10,389 nucleotides of DNA, from positions 1 to 10,389 of the forward strand of contig JANWHO010000267.1 in the NCBI GenBank assembly GCA_025450375.1, written 5' to 3'. This document shows positions 1 to 6,188 of the stretch, piece after piece (positions within the stretch are counted from its first letter, which is position 1; the number at the start of each line of letters is the position of its first letter). A program made the position numbers and the translations under genes. Source of the DNA: Chloroflexota bacterium (GTDB taxonomy: Bacteria > Chloroflexota > UBA5177 > JANWHV01). The notes beneath the pieces were generated by a model. The model ran no database searches. It was not told where the DNA came from and was given only the letters and a program-made list of their open reading frames with translations.

Positions 1-221
1 CCGGTTCGGCGCAGGGCCTTCAGATCGCTCACCCGTCGCGGGCTATCGGGGGGACCGAGTTCATAGATAATCGCGTCATAGGCGGAGACTATGGATTCCG
101 CGCCATCCGGCAAGCCGCTCATGAACGAGGTTGCCCAGCCGGCCGAGTGATTTTCCACCGCCAGGGTGTAAAGTTCGCGAAGCGACATCTGGTTATTGGT
201 AACCATCAAAAGCATCCGCAT
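1..221 (-). CDS. Partial protein, N-terminus only; receiver-like fold suspected
   Basis: The frame is open from an ATG at 221 to the left window edge (73 codons), so only the N-terminus is visible. The start is preceded on the minus strand by a GGGGA ribosome-binding-like stretch; further in-frame ATGs at 215 and 206 are possible starts. The visible protein begins MRMLLMVTNN, has a helix-like segment LRELYTLAVENH, then YDAIIYELGPPD and LKALRRTG. This order (hydrophobic strand 1, helix, 'YDxIIxxL..PD', 'LKALR') resembles the first half of a CheY-type receiver domain. The residue at the usual phosphoacceptor aspartate position looks like Glu (YEL), and the acidic pair after strand 1 is missing, so if it is a receiver it would be a degenerate one. 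The gene lies 63 bp downstream of queA on the same strand and may be co-transcribed with it. The family call is inference from a short fragment. Confidence 0.5.
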   Translation of the reverse strand, partial: MRMLLMVTNNQMSLRELYTLAVENHSAGWATSFMSGLPDGAESIVSAYDAIIYELGPPDSPRRVSDLKALRRT

Positions 222-265
222 CGCCGTCCCCCACTGCCGCGAAGCGATTTCCCGGGTTCATCCCG

Positions 266-271
266 ATCATA
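266..271 (-). promoter_or_regulatory. Possible -10 element for the 1-221 gene
   Basis: In the 63-bp gap between the queA stop and the start of the next minus-strand gene there is a TATGAT hexamer (minus strand), a close match to the TATAAT -10 consensus. No convincing -35 lies 16-18 bp upstream, within the end of queA. It may let the downstream gene be expressed independently of queA, but it could be chance. Confidence 0.25.
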
Positions 272-284
272 CCTCATGTCGCCC

Positions 285-1310
285 TTACAGAATCAGCATC
301 GCGTCCCCAAAACTGAAGAAGCGATACCGCTCCCGGATGGCCTCGGCGTAGGCGCGATCGATCAGGTCCTTTCCGGCGAAGGCGCTGACCAGCATCAACA
401 GGGTGGAACGCGGGAGATGGAAGTTGGTGATCAGGGCGTCACATGCGCGGAACTCGAAGCCTGGATAGATGAAGATATCAGTCCAGCCGGACCAAGGGGA
501 ATCGGGGTCTTGCCGCGCCGCCGTCTCCAGCACCCGAGCGGTCGTGGTGCCGACCGCGACCACGCGCCCTCCCTGGTCCCGAGTCGCGCGCATTGCCGCC
601 ACGGTGTCCGCCGGCAATTCGCCGTACTCAGCATGCATCACATGTTCCGTAATGGACGCGACCTGGACTGGGCGGAAGGTTCCCAACCCCACGTGGAGCG
701 TAACAGAGGCCCGCCGGCAACCCCGTGCCTCCAGGCGATCCAGGAGCTCAGGGGTAAAGTGCAGGCCGGCGGTCGGCGCCGCCACGGAGCCGAGTTCGCG
801 CGCGTACACGGTCTGATAACGCTCGGGATCCGCCGGCTGTTCTCGAATATAGGGTGGGAGCGGCAACTCTCCGATCCGCGCCAGTCGCTCACGCAGCGGG
901 CTATCGGCCGGCTGGAAAGCGAGCACCCGCCGCCCCTCGGGTTGTTCCTCGGTTACTTCGGCGCGGATCTCGCCCTCGCCAAATTGGAGCCTATCGCCGA
1001 TCCGGACCCGCTTAGCCGGCCTGGCCAGACACAGCCATCGATCCGCCTCCAGTTCGTTCAGGAGCAGGATTTCCACCGACCCCCCGGTTCGTTCCCGGAT
1101 CCCATGGAGACGGGCTGGCAGCACCCTGCTGTCGTTGACCACCAGGAGGTCGCCCTGGTTGAGGAAAGCGGGAAGGTCGCTAAAGCGGGCATGGTTGAGT
1201 TGATCGCTCGCGCGGTGAACCACGAGGAGTCGCGAGCGATCGCGTTCCTCGGTGGGATGCTGGGCGATCAACTCGTTTGGGAGTTCGTAATCAAAGTCGT
1301 CGGTTCGCAC
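285..1310 (-). CDS. queA: S-adenosylmethionine:tRNA ribosyltransferase-isomerase QueA
   Basis: The protein has 341 residues, the usual length for QueA. It transfers and isomerises the ribose of S-adenosylmethionine onto 7-aminomethyl-7-deazaguanine at position 34 of GUN-anticodon tRNAs, giving epoxyqueuosine; it is cytoplasmic. Family hallmarks are visible throughout: the N-terminal FDYELPNELIAQHP, LLVVNDSRVLPARLHG, the ACP-free 'TAGLHFTPELL' region, VTLHVGLGTFRPV, VVAVGTTTARVLE, and the C-terminal ITNFHLPRSTLLMLVSAFAG with FFSFGDAML. The start is a GTG at 1310, chosen because the family N-terminus begins there; the upstream Shine-Dalgarno is weak (AAGG). The stop is TAA. No other queuosine gene (tgt, queG) is in the window. 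It is divergent from the trkA pair, with 95 bp between them. Confidence 0.96.
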   Translation of the reverse strand: MRTDDFDYELPNELIAQHPTEERDRSRLLVVHRASDQLNHARFSDLPAFLNQGDLLVVNDSRVLPARLHGIRERTGGSVEILLLNELEADRWLCLARPAKRVRIGDRLQFGEGEIRAEVTEEQPEGRRVLAFQPADSPLRERLARIGELPLPPYIREQPADPERYQTVYARELGSVAAPTAGLHFTPELLDRLEARGCRRASVTLHVGLGTFRPVQVASITEHVMHAEYGELPADTVAAMRATRDQGGRVVAVGTTTARVLETAARQDPDSPWSGWTDIFIYPGFEFRACDALITNFHLPRSTLLMLVSAFAGKDLIDRAYAEAIRERYRFFSFGDAMLIL

Positions 1311-1405
1311 GTTGCTGCCTTTGGCGGTATGCTTGGTGGGTTCTGGCGGTACCGTACTTCAAGAATGTATCATCGCTCCGAACGATTTCAACGGAGAACA
1401 TTGAC

Positions 1406-1807
1406 ATGCAAGTAGTCATCTTGGGGTGCGGGCGGGTTGGCGCGCGTCTGGCTGGCATGATGGACGCCGAAGGCCACTCGGTCAGCATAATCGATCTGAA
1501 ACTTGAATCCTTCGATCGTCTGCCCGCCAAATTTGGCGGGCAGGCGGTGCTTGGCGAGGGTATCGACTACGATGTGTTGCGCCAGGCGGGGATCGAGACC
1601 GCGGATGCGTTTCTGGCCCTGTCTGATAATGACAATTCCAATATAATGGCCAGCCAAATTGCCCAGTGCGTCTTTCACGTGGGGCGGGTGATTGTGAGAA
1701 TCTACGACCCGGAACGGAATGAAAGCTTCCGCACTATGGGGCTGGAGACGATGTGTCCCACCAGAGTTGGCGTGGAGCGCATCGAGGCCCTGCTGGACGT
1801 GGGCTGA
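1406..1807 (+). CDS. TrkA-type potassium uptake regulatory subunit, RCK_N domain only
   Basis: The protein has 133 residues starting at the ATG at 1406, with GGAG at 1393-1396 as a plausible ribosome-binding site. It opens with a Rossmann dinucleotide fold: MQVVILGCGRVGARL gives the GxGxxG motif, and IID closes strand 2 with the acidic residue expected for NAD(H). It continues with the typical RCK_N text VLGEGIDYDVLRQAGIETADAFLAL and ends at VERIEALLDVG. The C-terminal RCK_C (TrkA_C) ligand-binding domain seen in most relatives is absent: the stop TGA is followed by only 30 bp before the next gene. By family knowledge it forms a cytoplasmic gating ring on a TrkH/KtrB-type potassium transporter; no such membrane partner is in the window. 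Together with the next gene it resembles the tandem trkA pairs (ceoB/ceoC) of actinobacteria. It contains a striking palindrome at 1520-1543. Confidence 0.88.
   Translation: MQVVILGCGRVGARLAGMMDAEGHSVSIIDLKLESFDRLPAKFGGQAVLGEGIDYDVLRQAGIETADAFLALSDNDNSNIMASQIAQCVFHVGRVIVRIYDPERNESFRTMGLETMCPTRVGVERIEALLDVG
1515..1548 (+). repeat. Palindrome inside the first trkA gene
   Basis: Positions 1520-1543 form a perfect 24-bp palindrome: the half-site CTGCCCGCCAAA is followed directly by its reverse complement TTTGGCGGGCAG. Including G-U pairs the RNA stem extends outward to 1515-1548. It encodes an ordinary part of the RCK_N domain (LPAKFGGQ), so protein constraint alone does not require this symmetry at every third base. 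It could act as an mRNA hairpin or as a protein-binding site. No function is established. Confidence 0.9.
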
Positions 1808-1817
1808 ACGCCCACCT

Positions 1818-1826
1818 GAAGGAGAG
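1818..1826 (+). promoter_or_regulatory. Ribosome-binding site of second trkA gene
   Basis: GAAGGAGAG lies 11 bp before the ATG at 1838 and is the strongest Shine-Dalgarno-like stretch in this pair of genes. It fixes the start of the 220-residue protein and shows independent translation after the 30-bp gap. Confidence 0.65.
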
Positions 1827-1837
1827 TATAACCGTCT

Positions 1838-2500
1838 ATGTATATCGTGGTGATCGGGGGTGGAAAGGTTGGCTATTATCTTGCCAAGGCACTCCTGGAC
1901 GAACGGCACGAAGTCCTGCTGATTGAACGGGACCGCCGGCGGGCCATGCAGATTGCCAACGACCTCGGTGAGGGCGTGGTCTTACGGGGAGACGGCGCCG
2001 AGGCGGCTACCCTGGAAGCAGCGGGGGTGAGCCGGGCCGACGTTGTATGCGCGGTTACGGGGGAGGATGAGGACAATTTGGTGGTCAGCCAGGTGGCGAA
2101 ACGGCACTTCAGCGTGAAGCGGACGATCGCCCGGATCAATAATCCGCGGAACGAGGATATTTTCATCAAGCTCGGGATCGACGTCACGGTGAGCGCCACC
2201 CAGTTCATCATCAGCTTGATCGAGCAGGAAATTCCTACCACCCCGTTCGTGAATCTGCTCACCTTGCGGAGCATCGGCATGGAGATTGTTGACCTATTCA
2301 TGGCGGACGACTGCCCGTGGGTGGGGCGGAGGATCGGCGATCTGGGGTTGCCGCCCGATACGGTCCTGTCTCTCCTCATTCATGAGGGGGTCCGATCGTT
2401 TCCCACCAAGGACACTGTCCTCGCCCTTGGCGATCGCTTAATCGGCCTGACTAGCCTGGATTCGGAGACCCGGCTTCACGAGATGCTTCAGCCAGTGTAG
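1838..2500 (+). CDS. trkA: TrkA/KtrA-type potassium uptake regulatory subunit (RCK_N + RCK_C)
   Basis: The protein has 220 residues, typical for a single-copy KtrA/TrkA subunit. Residues 1-120 are the RCK_N Rossmann domain: MYIVVIGGGKVGYYLAKAL carries GxGxxG, IERD ends strand 2, and GDGAEAATLEAAGVSRADVV with TGEDEDNLVVSQVAKR follow the family closely. Residues about 135-220 form the RCK_C domain (SIGMEIVDLFM, PWVGRRIGDLGLPPDTVLSLLIHEG, VLALGDRLIGLTS). By family knowledge, such proteins bind NAD(H)/ATP or c-di-AMP and gate a TrkH/KtrB potassium transporter at the inner face of the membrane. It follows the truncated RCK_N gene by 30 bp and is probably co-transcribed. It converges on the nucleotidyltransferase gene, leaving 13 bp between the stops. 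The potassium transporter itself is not in the window. Confidence 0.93.
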   Translation: MYIVVIGGGKVGYYLAKALLDERHEVLLIERDRRRAMQIANDLGEGVVLRGDGAEAATLEAAGVSRADVVCAVTGEDEDNLVVSQVAKRHFSVKRTIARINNPRNEDIFIKLGIDVTVSATQFIISLIEQEIPTTPFVNLLTLRSIGMEIVDLFMADDCPWVGRRIGDLGLPPDTVLSLLIHEGVRSFPTKDTVLALGDRLIGLTSLDSETRLHEMLQPV

Positions 2501-2513
2501 GGGGCAGTGCCGA

Positions 2514-3044
2514 TCAGTCGGATCGGACGGATCGGTCCGTTCGGCCGTGCCTGACCCGATCGATCAAGGCACTGGTCGAGCGGCCGTCCATATAGGGAAG
2601 CAGATGGATCGCGCCGCCGTAGCCGCGGACCACGGGCTCCTCGGGCAGAGGGATCCCGGCGCCCCCGCCGGTTGGCGCGTAGTCACCACCCTTGGCGTAG
2701 ATTGGCGGCCGGAGATCCTCCAGGAGGGGGCCGGCCGTGGGTTCATCGAAAATGACCAGCGCGTCCACTACGCGGAGGGCCAGGAGGACCGCCGCGCGAT
2801 CCGCTTGGGTGGTGAGCGGCCGATCCGGTCCTTTGAGCGCGCGCACCGTGGCATCCCCGTTGAGCCCCACCAGTAAGACGTCGCCCAGGGCTCGCGCGGC
2901 GGCGAGGTAGGCGACATGGCCCGCATGGATCAGGTCGAAGCAGCCATTGGTCACCACCAGGCGCCGGCCCTCGGCCCGACATTCGGCGGCGAACGCGATC
3001 GCTTCACTCCGGCTGAGCATGAGGCCGGAAGCCTGATGGCTCAT
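2514..3044 (-). CDS. RfaE2-like nucleotidyltransferase (D-glycero-beta-D-manno-heptose 1-phosphate adenylyltransferase type)
   Basis: The protein has 176 residues of the cytidylyltransferase-like superfamily. NGCFDLIHAGHVAYL (residues 33-47) contains the nucleotide-binding HxGH motif; VGLNGDATVRALKGPDRPL and IYAKGGDYAP are the hallmark segments of the RfaE domain II / HldE C-terminal family, and DGRSTSALIDRV near the C-terminus fits its G-x-S-T-S closing helix. Family members transfer AMP to heptose 1-phosphate to give ADP-heptose. No kinase domain (RfaE1/HldE N-terminus) or other heptose gene is in the window, so the sugar substrate is uncertain; a related role in glycan or S-layer sugar activation is possible. 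The ATG at 3044 overlaps the stop of the upstream gene by one base (TGATG), which suggests translational coupling. An internal ATG at 3020 is an alternative start. Confidence 0.85.
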   Translation of the reverse strand: MSHQASGLMLSRSEAIAFAAECRAEGRRLVVTNGCFDLIHAGHVAYLAAARALGDVLLVGLNGDATVRALKGPDRPLTTQADRAAVLLALRVVDALVIFDEPTAGPLLEDLRPPIYAKGGDYAPTGGGAGIPLPEEPVVRGYGGAIHLLPYMDGRSTSALIDRVRHGRTDRSVRSD

Positions 3045-4243
3045 CAGAAGTCCATCTTCCGGTAGAGATAGATCGCAAGCACCCGCAGGGCGCCGGTGAT
3101 CGGTACGGCCAGGAAGAGTCCCAGGGCACCGCCAATGGTTGCCCCGGCGGTGACGGCGAAGAGGATGAGGACGGGATGGAGGCGGACCGCGTGGCCAATC
3201 ACGTTGGGGATCACCGCGTAGTCCTCAACCTGGCGAAGAATGAAAAAGGCCAGAGCGACGATTAACGCCGAGCCGGTGTGTGATAGGCCGTAGTTCGGCG
3301 GGGATAGCAGGGCGATCAAGGTGACCCCTGTAATCGCGGCGAAGGGACCGATTACCGGGAAGATTTCCAGGACGCCCACGATGGGGGCCAGGATCAAGGC
3401 GAAGCGTACGCCCATCAGGGACAGGACGATGAAGCTGGCCACCGACATCAAGGCGATCAAGATAAGTTGGGCACGTAGGTACTGGCTGAGTACATGATCC
3501 ATCTGCTTCCCGACCTCAAGAACCTCCGCGCGGTAGCGGTTCGGGATGATCGCGGCCAGTTTCGCCCCAATATTGGGGGCGTCGACCGAGAGATAGAACG
3601 TGACGATCAGAAACAACAAGAATTGGGCGATCCGGCCCACGGCGCCAACGACCGCCGAGTAGGTGCCGCCGGCGAAGTTCGTGACAAAGGAATTGAGGCC
3701 GGCCGCCAGTTGTCGGGTGATCTGCGGCACGTCAATGGTAAAGCCCGCCACCTGTAATGGCTGATTGGTGGTGCCGAAATAGCGGGCCTGTAGGTCACTG
3801 ACGATCGTGGGGAGATCGTTCGCGAGTTGATTCACCTGAGCATTGAGACGCGGAACCGCCACGGAGAAGAGCGCGATGAGGGCGCCGAACCAGGCAAGAT
3901 AGATGGCCGAGACGACCACGAAGCGGGGAAGATGGGTACGGTGGCATACCATCCGGATGAGCGGATTGAAACAATAGGCCGCCACGACTCCCCACAGGAA
4001 CGGGGTCAGAATCGTGGTAACCCGGAGGAGGAACAGGAACGCCACGAGGCCAAGCACGGAAAGGATCCAGACACGGACTCGGGGCGGGAAGGCAACCAAC
4101 GGGGCTGGGATCGGAACTTCGGCCACGATCGGGGGCGTGGGGTCCAGCCCCGGCGTTCCCGCCGGGGTCAGAGCCGGAAGTGGCGCTTTTTTCGGCTCAG
4201 TGACCGGCGAAATACCCGAGCGCGGCGCGGAGTCGGTCTTCAT
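3044..4243 (-). CDS. AI-2E family transporter (UPF0118 / PerM-like membrane protein)
   Basis: The protein has 399 residues. The first 55 or so are proline- and alanine-rich and probably cytoplasmic. They are followed by hydrophobic segments consistent with the usual eight-helix AI-2E/PerM topology: around VWILSVLGLVAFLFLL, FLWGVVAAYCFNPLI, FVVVSAIYLAWFGALIALF, an amphipathic region, IAQFLLFLIVTFYLSV, LILIALMSVASFIVLSLMG, a long stretch with LEIFPVIGPFAAITG, and a C-terminal pair. The family signature PNVIGHAVRLHPVLIL plus GGALGLFLAVPITGALR is clear. Members export various small substrates or ions (autoinducer-2 in one case, Na+/H+ in others); the substrate here cannot be told. The ATG at 4243 lies inside ruvA (47-bp overlap), with GGA a few bases upstream; a later in-frame GTG near codon 41 would remove the overlap but is less well supported. 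Confidence 0.9.
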   Translation of the reverse strand: MKTDSAPRSGISPVTEPKKAPLPALTPAGTPGLDPTPPIVAEVPIPAPLVAFPPRVRVWILSVLGLVAFLFLLRVTTILTPFLWGVVAAYCFNPLIRMVCHRTHLPRFVVVSAIYLAWFGALIALFSVAVPRLNAQVNQLANDLPTIVSDLQARYFGTTNQPLQVAGFTIDVPQITRQLAAGLNSFVTNFAGGTYSAVVGAVGRIAQFLLFLIVTFYLSVDAPNIGAKLAAIIPNRYRAEVLEVGKQMDHVLSQYLRAQLILIALMSVASFIVLSLMGVRFALILAPIVGVLEIFPVIGPFAAITGVTLIALLSPPNYGLSHTGSALIVALAFFILRQVEDYAVIPNVIGHAVRLHPVLILFAVTAGATIGGALGLFLAVPITGALRVLAIYLYRKMDF

Positions 4244-4778
4244 CGGTTCCAGCGATCGCTACCTCACTGCTATGCCGCAAGGCGGCTGCTGACTCGGCGG
4301 CGCTGTAGCCCAGCCCGGACAGCACGCTTAACAGATCCTGATCGCGGGCCGTGAGCGGCGCGGATACCGGTCCGCCTACCACGGCAAGCTTGCCCTTCAA
4401 TTCGAGCACTACGCGTTGTGCCGTTTTTCGTCCGACCCCGGGAACCCTGGTTAGACGGGTTACATCTTCCTGCTCGATTGTTTCTCGGAGTGCTTGCGGG
4501 GTAAAGGCGGAGAGAAAGCCGATGGCGACCTTGGGCCCTACGCCGCTTACCCCGAGCAGTTCCTCGAAGAGGCTCCTCTCCTCGGCGGTAGCGAACCCAT
4601 ACAGCGCCAGCACGTCCTCGCGAAAATGTAGGTGAGTCAGAAGCGACGCCCGCTCCCCCGGGCGAAGAACGGCCGCCGTCTCGGCCGTGATTCCTACCCG
4701 GACGCTGATATATCCCAAGCGTAGCACAGCGGCGTCCGGTTCGCACGTTTCCACCACCCCATGCAGCGCCTCAATCAT
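4197..4778 (-). CDS. ruvA: Holliday junction branch migration protein RuvA
   Basis: The protein has 193 residues, normal for RuvA. It binds four-way DNA junctions as a tetramer and loads the RuvB motor. Domain I (about 1-63) is the OB fold beginning MIEALHGVVE and containing THLHFREDVLALYGF. Domain II carries two helix-hairpin-helix motifs, LLGVSGVGPKVAIGFLS and LTRVPGVGRKTAQRVVLELKGKL. A linker from about residue 135 leads to the small C-terminal RuvB-contacting domain (LLSVLSGLGYSAAESAAAL to the end). The ATG at 4778 overlaps the ruvC stop by four bases (ATGA), a classic coupled arrangement. Its 3' end overlaps the start of the AI-2E gene. ruvB, often the next gene in other bacteria, is not in the window. 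Confidence 0.97.
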   Translation of the reverse strand: MIEALHGVVETCEPDAAVLRLGYISVRVGITAETAAVLRPGERASLLTHLHFREDVLALYGFATAEERSLFEELLGVSGVGPKVAIGFLSAFTPQALRETIEQEDVTRLTRVPGVGRKTAQRVVLELKGKLAVVGGPVSAPLTARDQDLLSVLSGLGYSAAESAAALRHSSEVAIAGTDEDRLRAALGYFAGH

Positions 4779-5299
4779 CGTACACCGGCTCTCGGAGCGG
4801 ACATCATCCAGGTGAGGCGGGCGCTATGCACATGGCAAATCGCGATTGCCAGGGCGTCGGCGGCATCATCGGGTCGCGGCACCTCGCGGAGACCCAACAA
4901 GGTGGTGACCATCTTTTGCACCTGATCCTTGCCGGCCGCTCCATACCCCACGACCGCGTCCTTCACCTGCTGGGGCGAATACTCCACCACGGGAAGCCCC
5001 TTCTGTGCCGCCACCAACAAGGCGACCCCGCGCGCGTGGCCCACCGCGAGGGCGGTCCGGACATTCCGATTAAAGAACAGTGTCTCAATGGCCATCACGG
5101 AAGGTTGGTGCGTGGTAATTACCGTATGCAGGCCCTCATACAGGCGGAGCAGCCGCGTGGGCAGCGGCTCACCCGCGGGGGTAAGCAGCACCCCATGCGC
5201 CACTCCCAACAACGTACCCCCGCGCTCCTCGACTATCCCATAGCCCATAATGGCCGTGCCAGGGTCGATTCCCAGCACGCGCGGCGGTACCTCGCTCAC
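4775..5299 (-). CDS. ruvC: Crossover junction endodeoxyribonuclease RuvC
   Basis: The protein has 174 residues, the usual RuvC length. It is a dimeric RNase H-fold nuclease that resolves Holliday junctions delivered by RuvAB. The four metal-binding acidic residues are all present: D12 in VLGIDPGTA, E72 in VMAIETLFF, and D145 and D148 in PRPDDAADALAIAICH. The conserved YSPQQVKDAVVGYG loop, which precedes junction binding, is also intact. The start drawn is GTG at 5299; a second GTG eight codons in (5278) begins directly at VLGIDPG and has an AGG a little upstream, so the true start is uncertain by seven residues. It sits 15 bp after yebC and overlaps ruvA by four bases, the common yebC-ruvC-ruvA order. 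Confidence 0.97.
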   Translation of the reverse strand: MSEVPPRVLGIDPGTAIMGYGIVEERGGTLLGVAHGVLLTPAGEPLPTRLLRLYEGLHTVITTHQPSVMAIETLFFNRNVRTALAVGHARGVALLVAAQKGLPVVEYSPQQVKDAVVGYGAAGKDQVQKMVTTLLGLREVPRPDDAADALAIAICHVHSARLTWMMSAPRAGVR

Positions 5300-5314
5300 C
5301 AGGAATTGAACCGC

Positions 5315-6064
5315 TTATCCTTCATACGCCTCCATATCCTCATCGGAGATATCGACGTTGCTGTATACCTTCTGGACATCGTCCAGTTCCTCCAGCTTAT
5401 CGACCAGCTTCAGCATTTGCACTGCCTGTTGACGATCGAGCGCCACGGTTGTGCTGGCCACCAGGGTGCGCTCGGCGTTGAGAATCTCCAGTTTGCGGGC
5501 CTCAAGGGCCACGCGCACCGCCTCGAGATCGGACGGTTCGGTCTGGACTTCCAGCTCATCCTCGCTCCTCGACACATCCACCGCTCCGGCATCAATGGCG
5601 AGCAGCTCGATATCATCGGCGTCGTCATCGTGCAGGGCCACGGAGATGATTCCGCGGTCAGTGAATTGCCAGGCTACCGAGCCGCTTTCCCCAAGGTTGC
5701 CGCCGCAACGGGAAAATACATGCCGCACCTCACCCGCCGTCCGGTTTTTGTTGTCGGTCATCACTTCCACCAACACGGCGCCGCCCCCAGGGCCATAGCC
5801 TTCGTAGGTTAGTTCCTCCAGGTGGCCGCTGTCTCCGCCGCCCAAGCCACGCTTGACCGCGCGGTCGATGTTATCCAGCGGCATGTTGCTGTCGCGCGCC
5901 CGTTGGATCGCCAGGCGCAGGCGGAAGTTGGCGGTCGGATCGCCGCCGCCCTCGTGGACCGCGATGGTGATTTCGCGTCCCAGGCGAGTGAATGCCTGGC
6001 CCCGCTTATTATCGTTGATGCCCTTCTGGCGCTTGATCTGCGACCATTTTGAATGCCCGGACAT
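5315..6064 (-). CDS. yebC: YebC/TACO1 family protein
   Basis: The protein has 249 residues, as usual for YebC. The N-terminus MSGHSKWSQIKRQKGINDNKRG is the family signature. The middle (NMPLDNIDRAVKRGLGG, YEGYGPGGGAVLVEVMTDNKNRT, FSRCGGNLGESGSVAWQF) and the acidic C-terminal region (SNVDISDEDMEAYEG) also match. Members have been described as DNA-binding transcriptional regulators and, more recently, as factors helping ribosomes through proline-rich stretches; which applies here cannot be told. The ATG at 6064 was chosen over longer in-frame extensions to 6280 because the family starts at MSGHSKW and GGAGG stands 7 bp upstream. It is the first gene of the yebC-ruvC-ruvA-AI-2E-nucleotidyltransferase operon and is divergent from cobA-hemD. 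Confidence 0.96.
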   Translation of the reverse strand: MSGHSKWSQIKRQKGINDNKRGQAFTRLGREITIAVHEGGGDPTANFRLRLAIQRARDSNMPLDNIDRAVKRGLGGGDSGHLEELTYEGYGPGGGAVLVEVMTDNKNRTAGEVRHVFSRCGGNLGESGSVAWQFTDRGIISVALHDDDADDIELLAIDAGAVDVSRSEDELEVQTEPSDLEAVRVALEARKLEILNAERTLVASTTVALDRQQAVQMLKLVDKLEELDDVQKVYSNVDISDEDMEAYEG

Positions 6065-6093
6065 AGTTTCTACCTCCACGGTGTAGCCTGGAT

Positions 6094-6099
6094 ATTCTA
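6094..6099 (-). promoter_or_regulatory. Probable -10 element of the yebC operon
   Basis: On the minus strand TAGAAT lies 30 bp before the yebC ATG, matching the TATAAT -10 consensus at five of six positions. The -35 (TTCTCG at 18-bp spacing) is poor. A Shine-Dalgarno GGAGG stands between it and the ATG. This would drive the five-gene operon. Confidence 0.4.
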
Positions 6100-6124
6100 G
6101 CACCCGACGGGATACCGCGAGAAG

Positions 6125-6148
6125 CTGCCAGCTTGGGAGCCATGGCAG
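6125..6148. repeat. Inverted repeat in the yebC / cobA-hemD divergent intergenic region
   Basis: CTGCCAGCT and AGC-CA-TGGCAG pair around a TGGG loop, giving a nine-pair hairpin with a 2-nt bulge. It lies between the yebC -10 candidate and the cobA-hemD start, where an operator or leader hairpin would be expected. Function is inferred from position only. Confidence 0.45.
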
Positions 6149-6179
6149 GGGCAATCTGCTACCCTTCGACGGAGAAAGT

Positions 6180-6185
6180 GGAGGA
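6180..6185 (+). promoter_or_regulatory. Ribosome-binding site deciding the TTG start of cobA-hemD
   Basis: GGAGGA lies 3 bp before the TTG at 6189. The spacing is tight. The alternative ATG at 6222 (codon 12, directly before the GLVSLVGAGPGDP motif) has no Shine-Dalgarno upstream, so the TTG start is favoured, though not certain. Confidence 0.45.
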
Positions 6186-6188
6186 AGT

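Noticed and set aside
147..1415. A 422-codon plus-strand open frame opposite queA
   Set aside because: It is antisense to a full-length QueA with all family motifs; its translation has no recognisable motif and is arginine/proline/glycine-rich, as expected of a GC-rich shadow frame.
1805..1837. Frameshift that would have split one TrkA protein into two genes
   Set aside because: The second gene begins with its own complete Rossmann motif and strong ribosome-binding site, so it is a separate full subunit; the gap holds no RCK_C remnant.
2524..2539. CGGAC/GTCCG hairpin at the convergent trkA / nucleotidyltransferase junction as a terminator
   Set aside because: The stem is only 5 bp, lies inside the nucleotidyltransferase C-terminal codons, and has no T-tract on either side.
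4826..5812. A 328-codon plus-strand open frame opposite ruvC and yebC
   Set aside because: It crosses two well-supported genes and their junction on the other strand and resembles no known protein.
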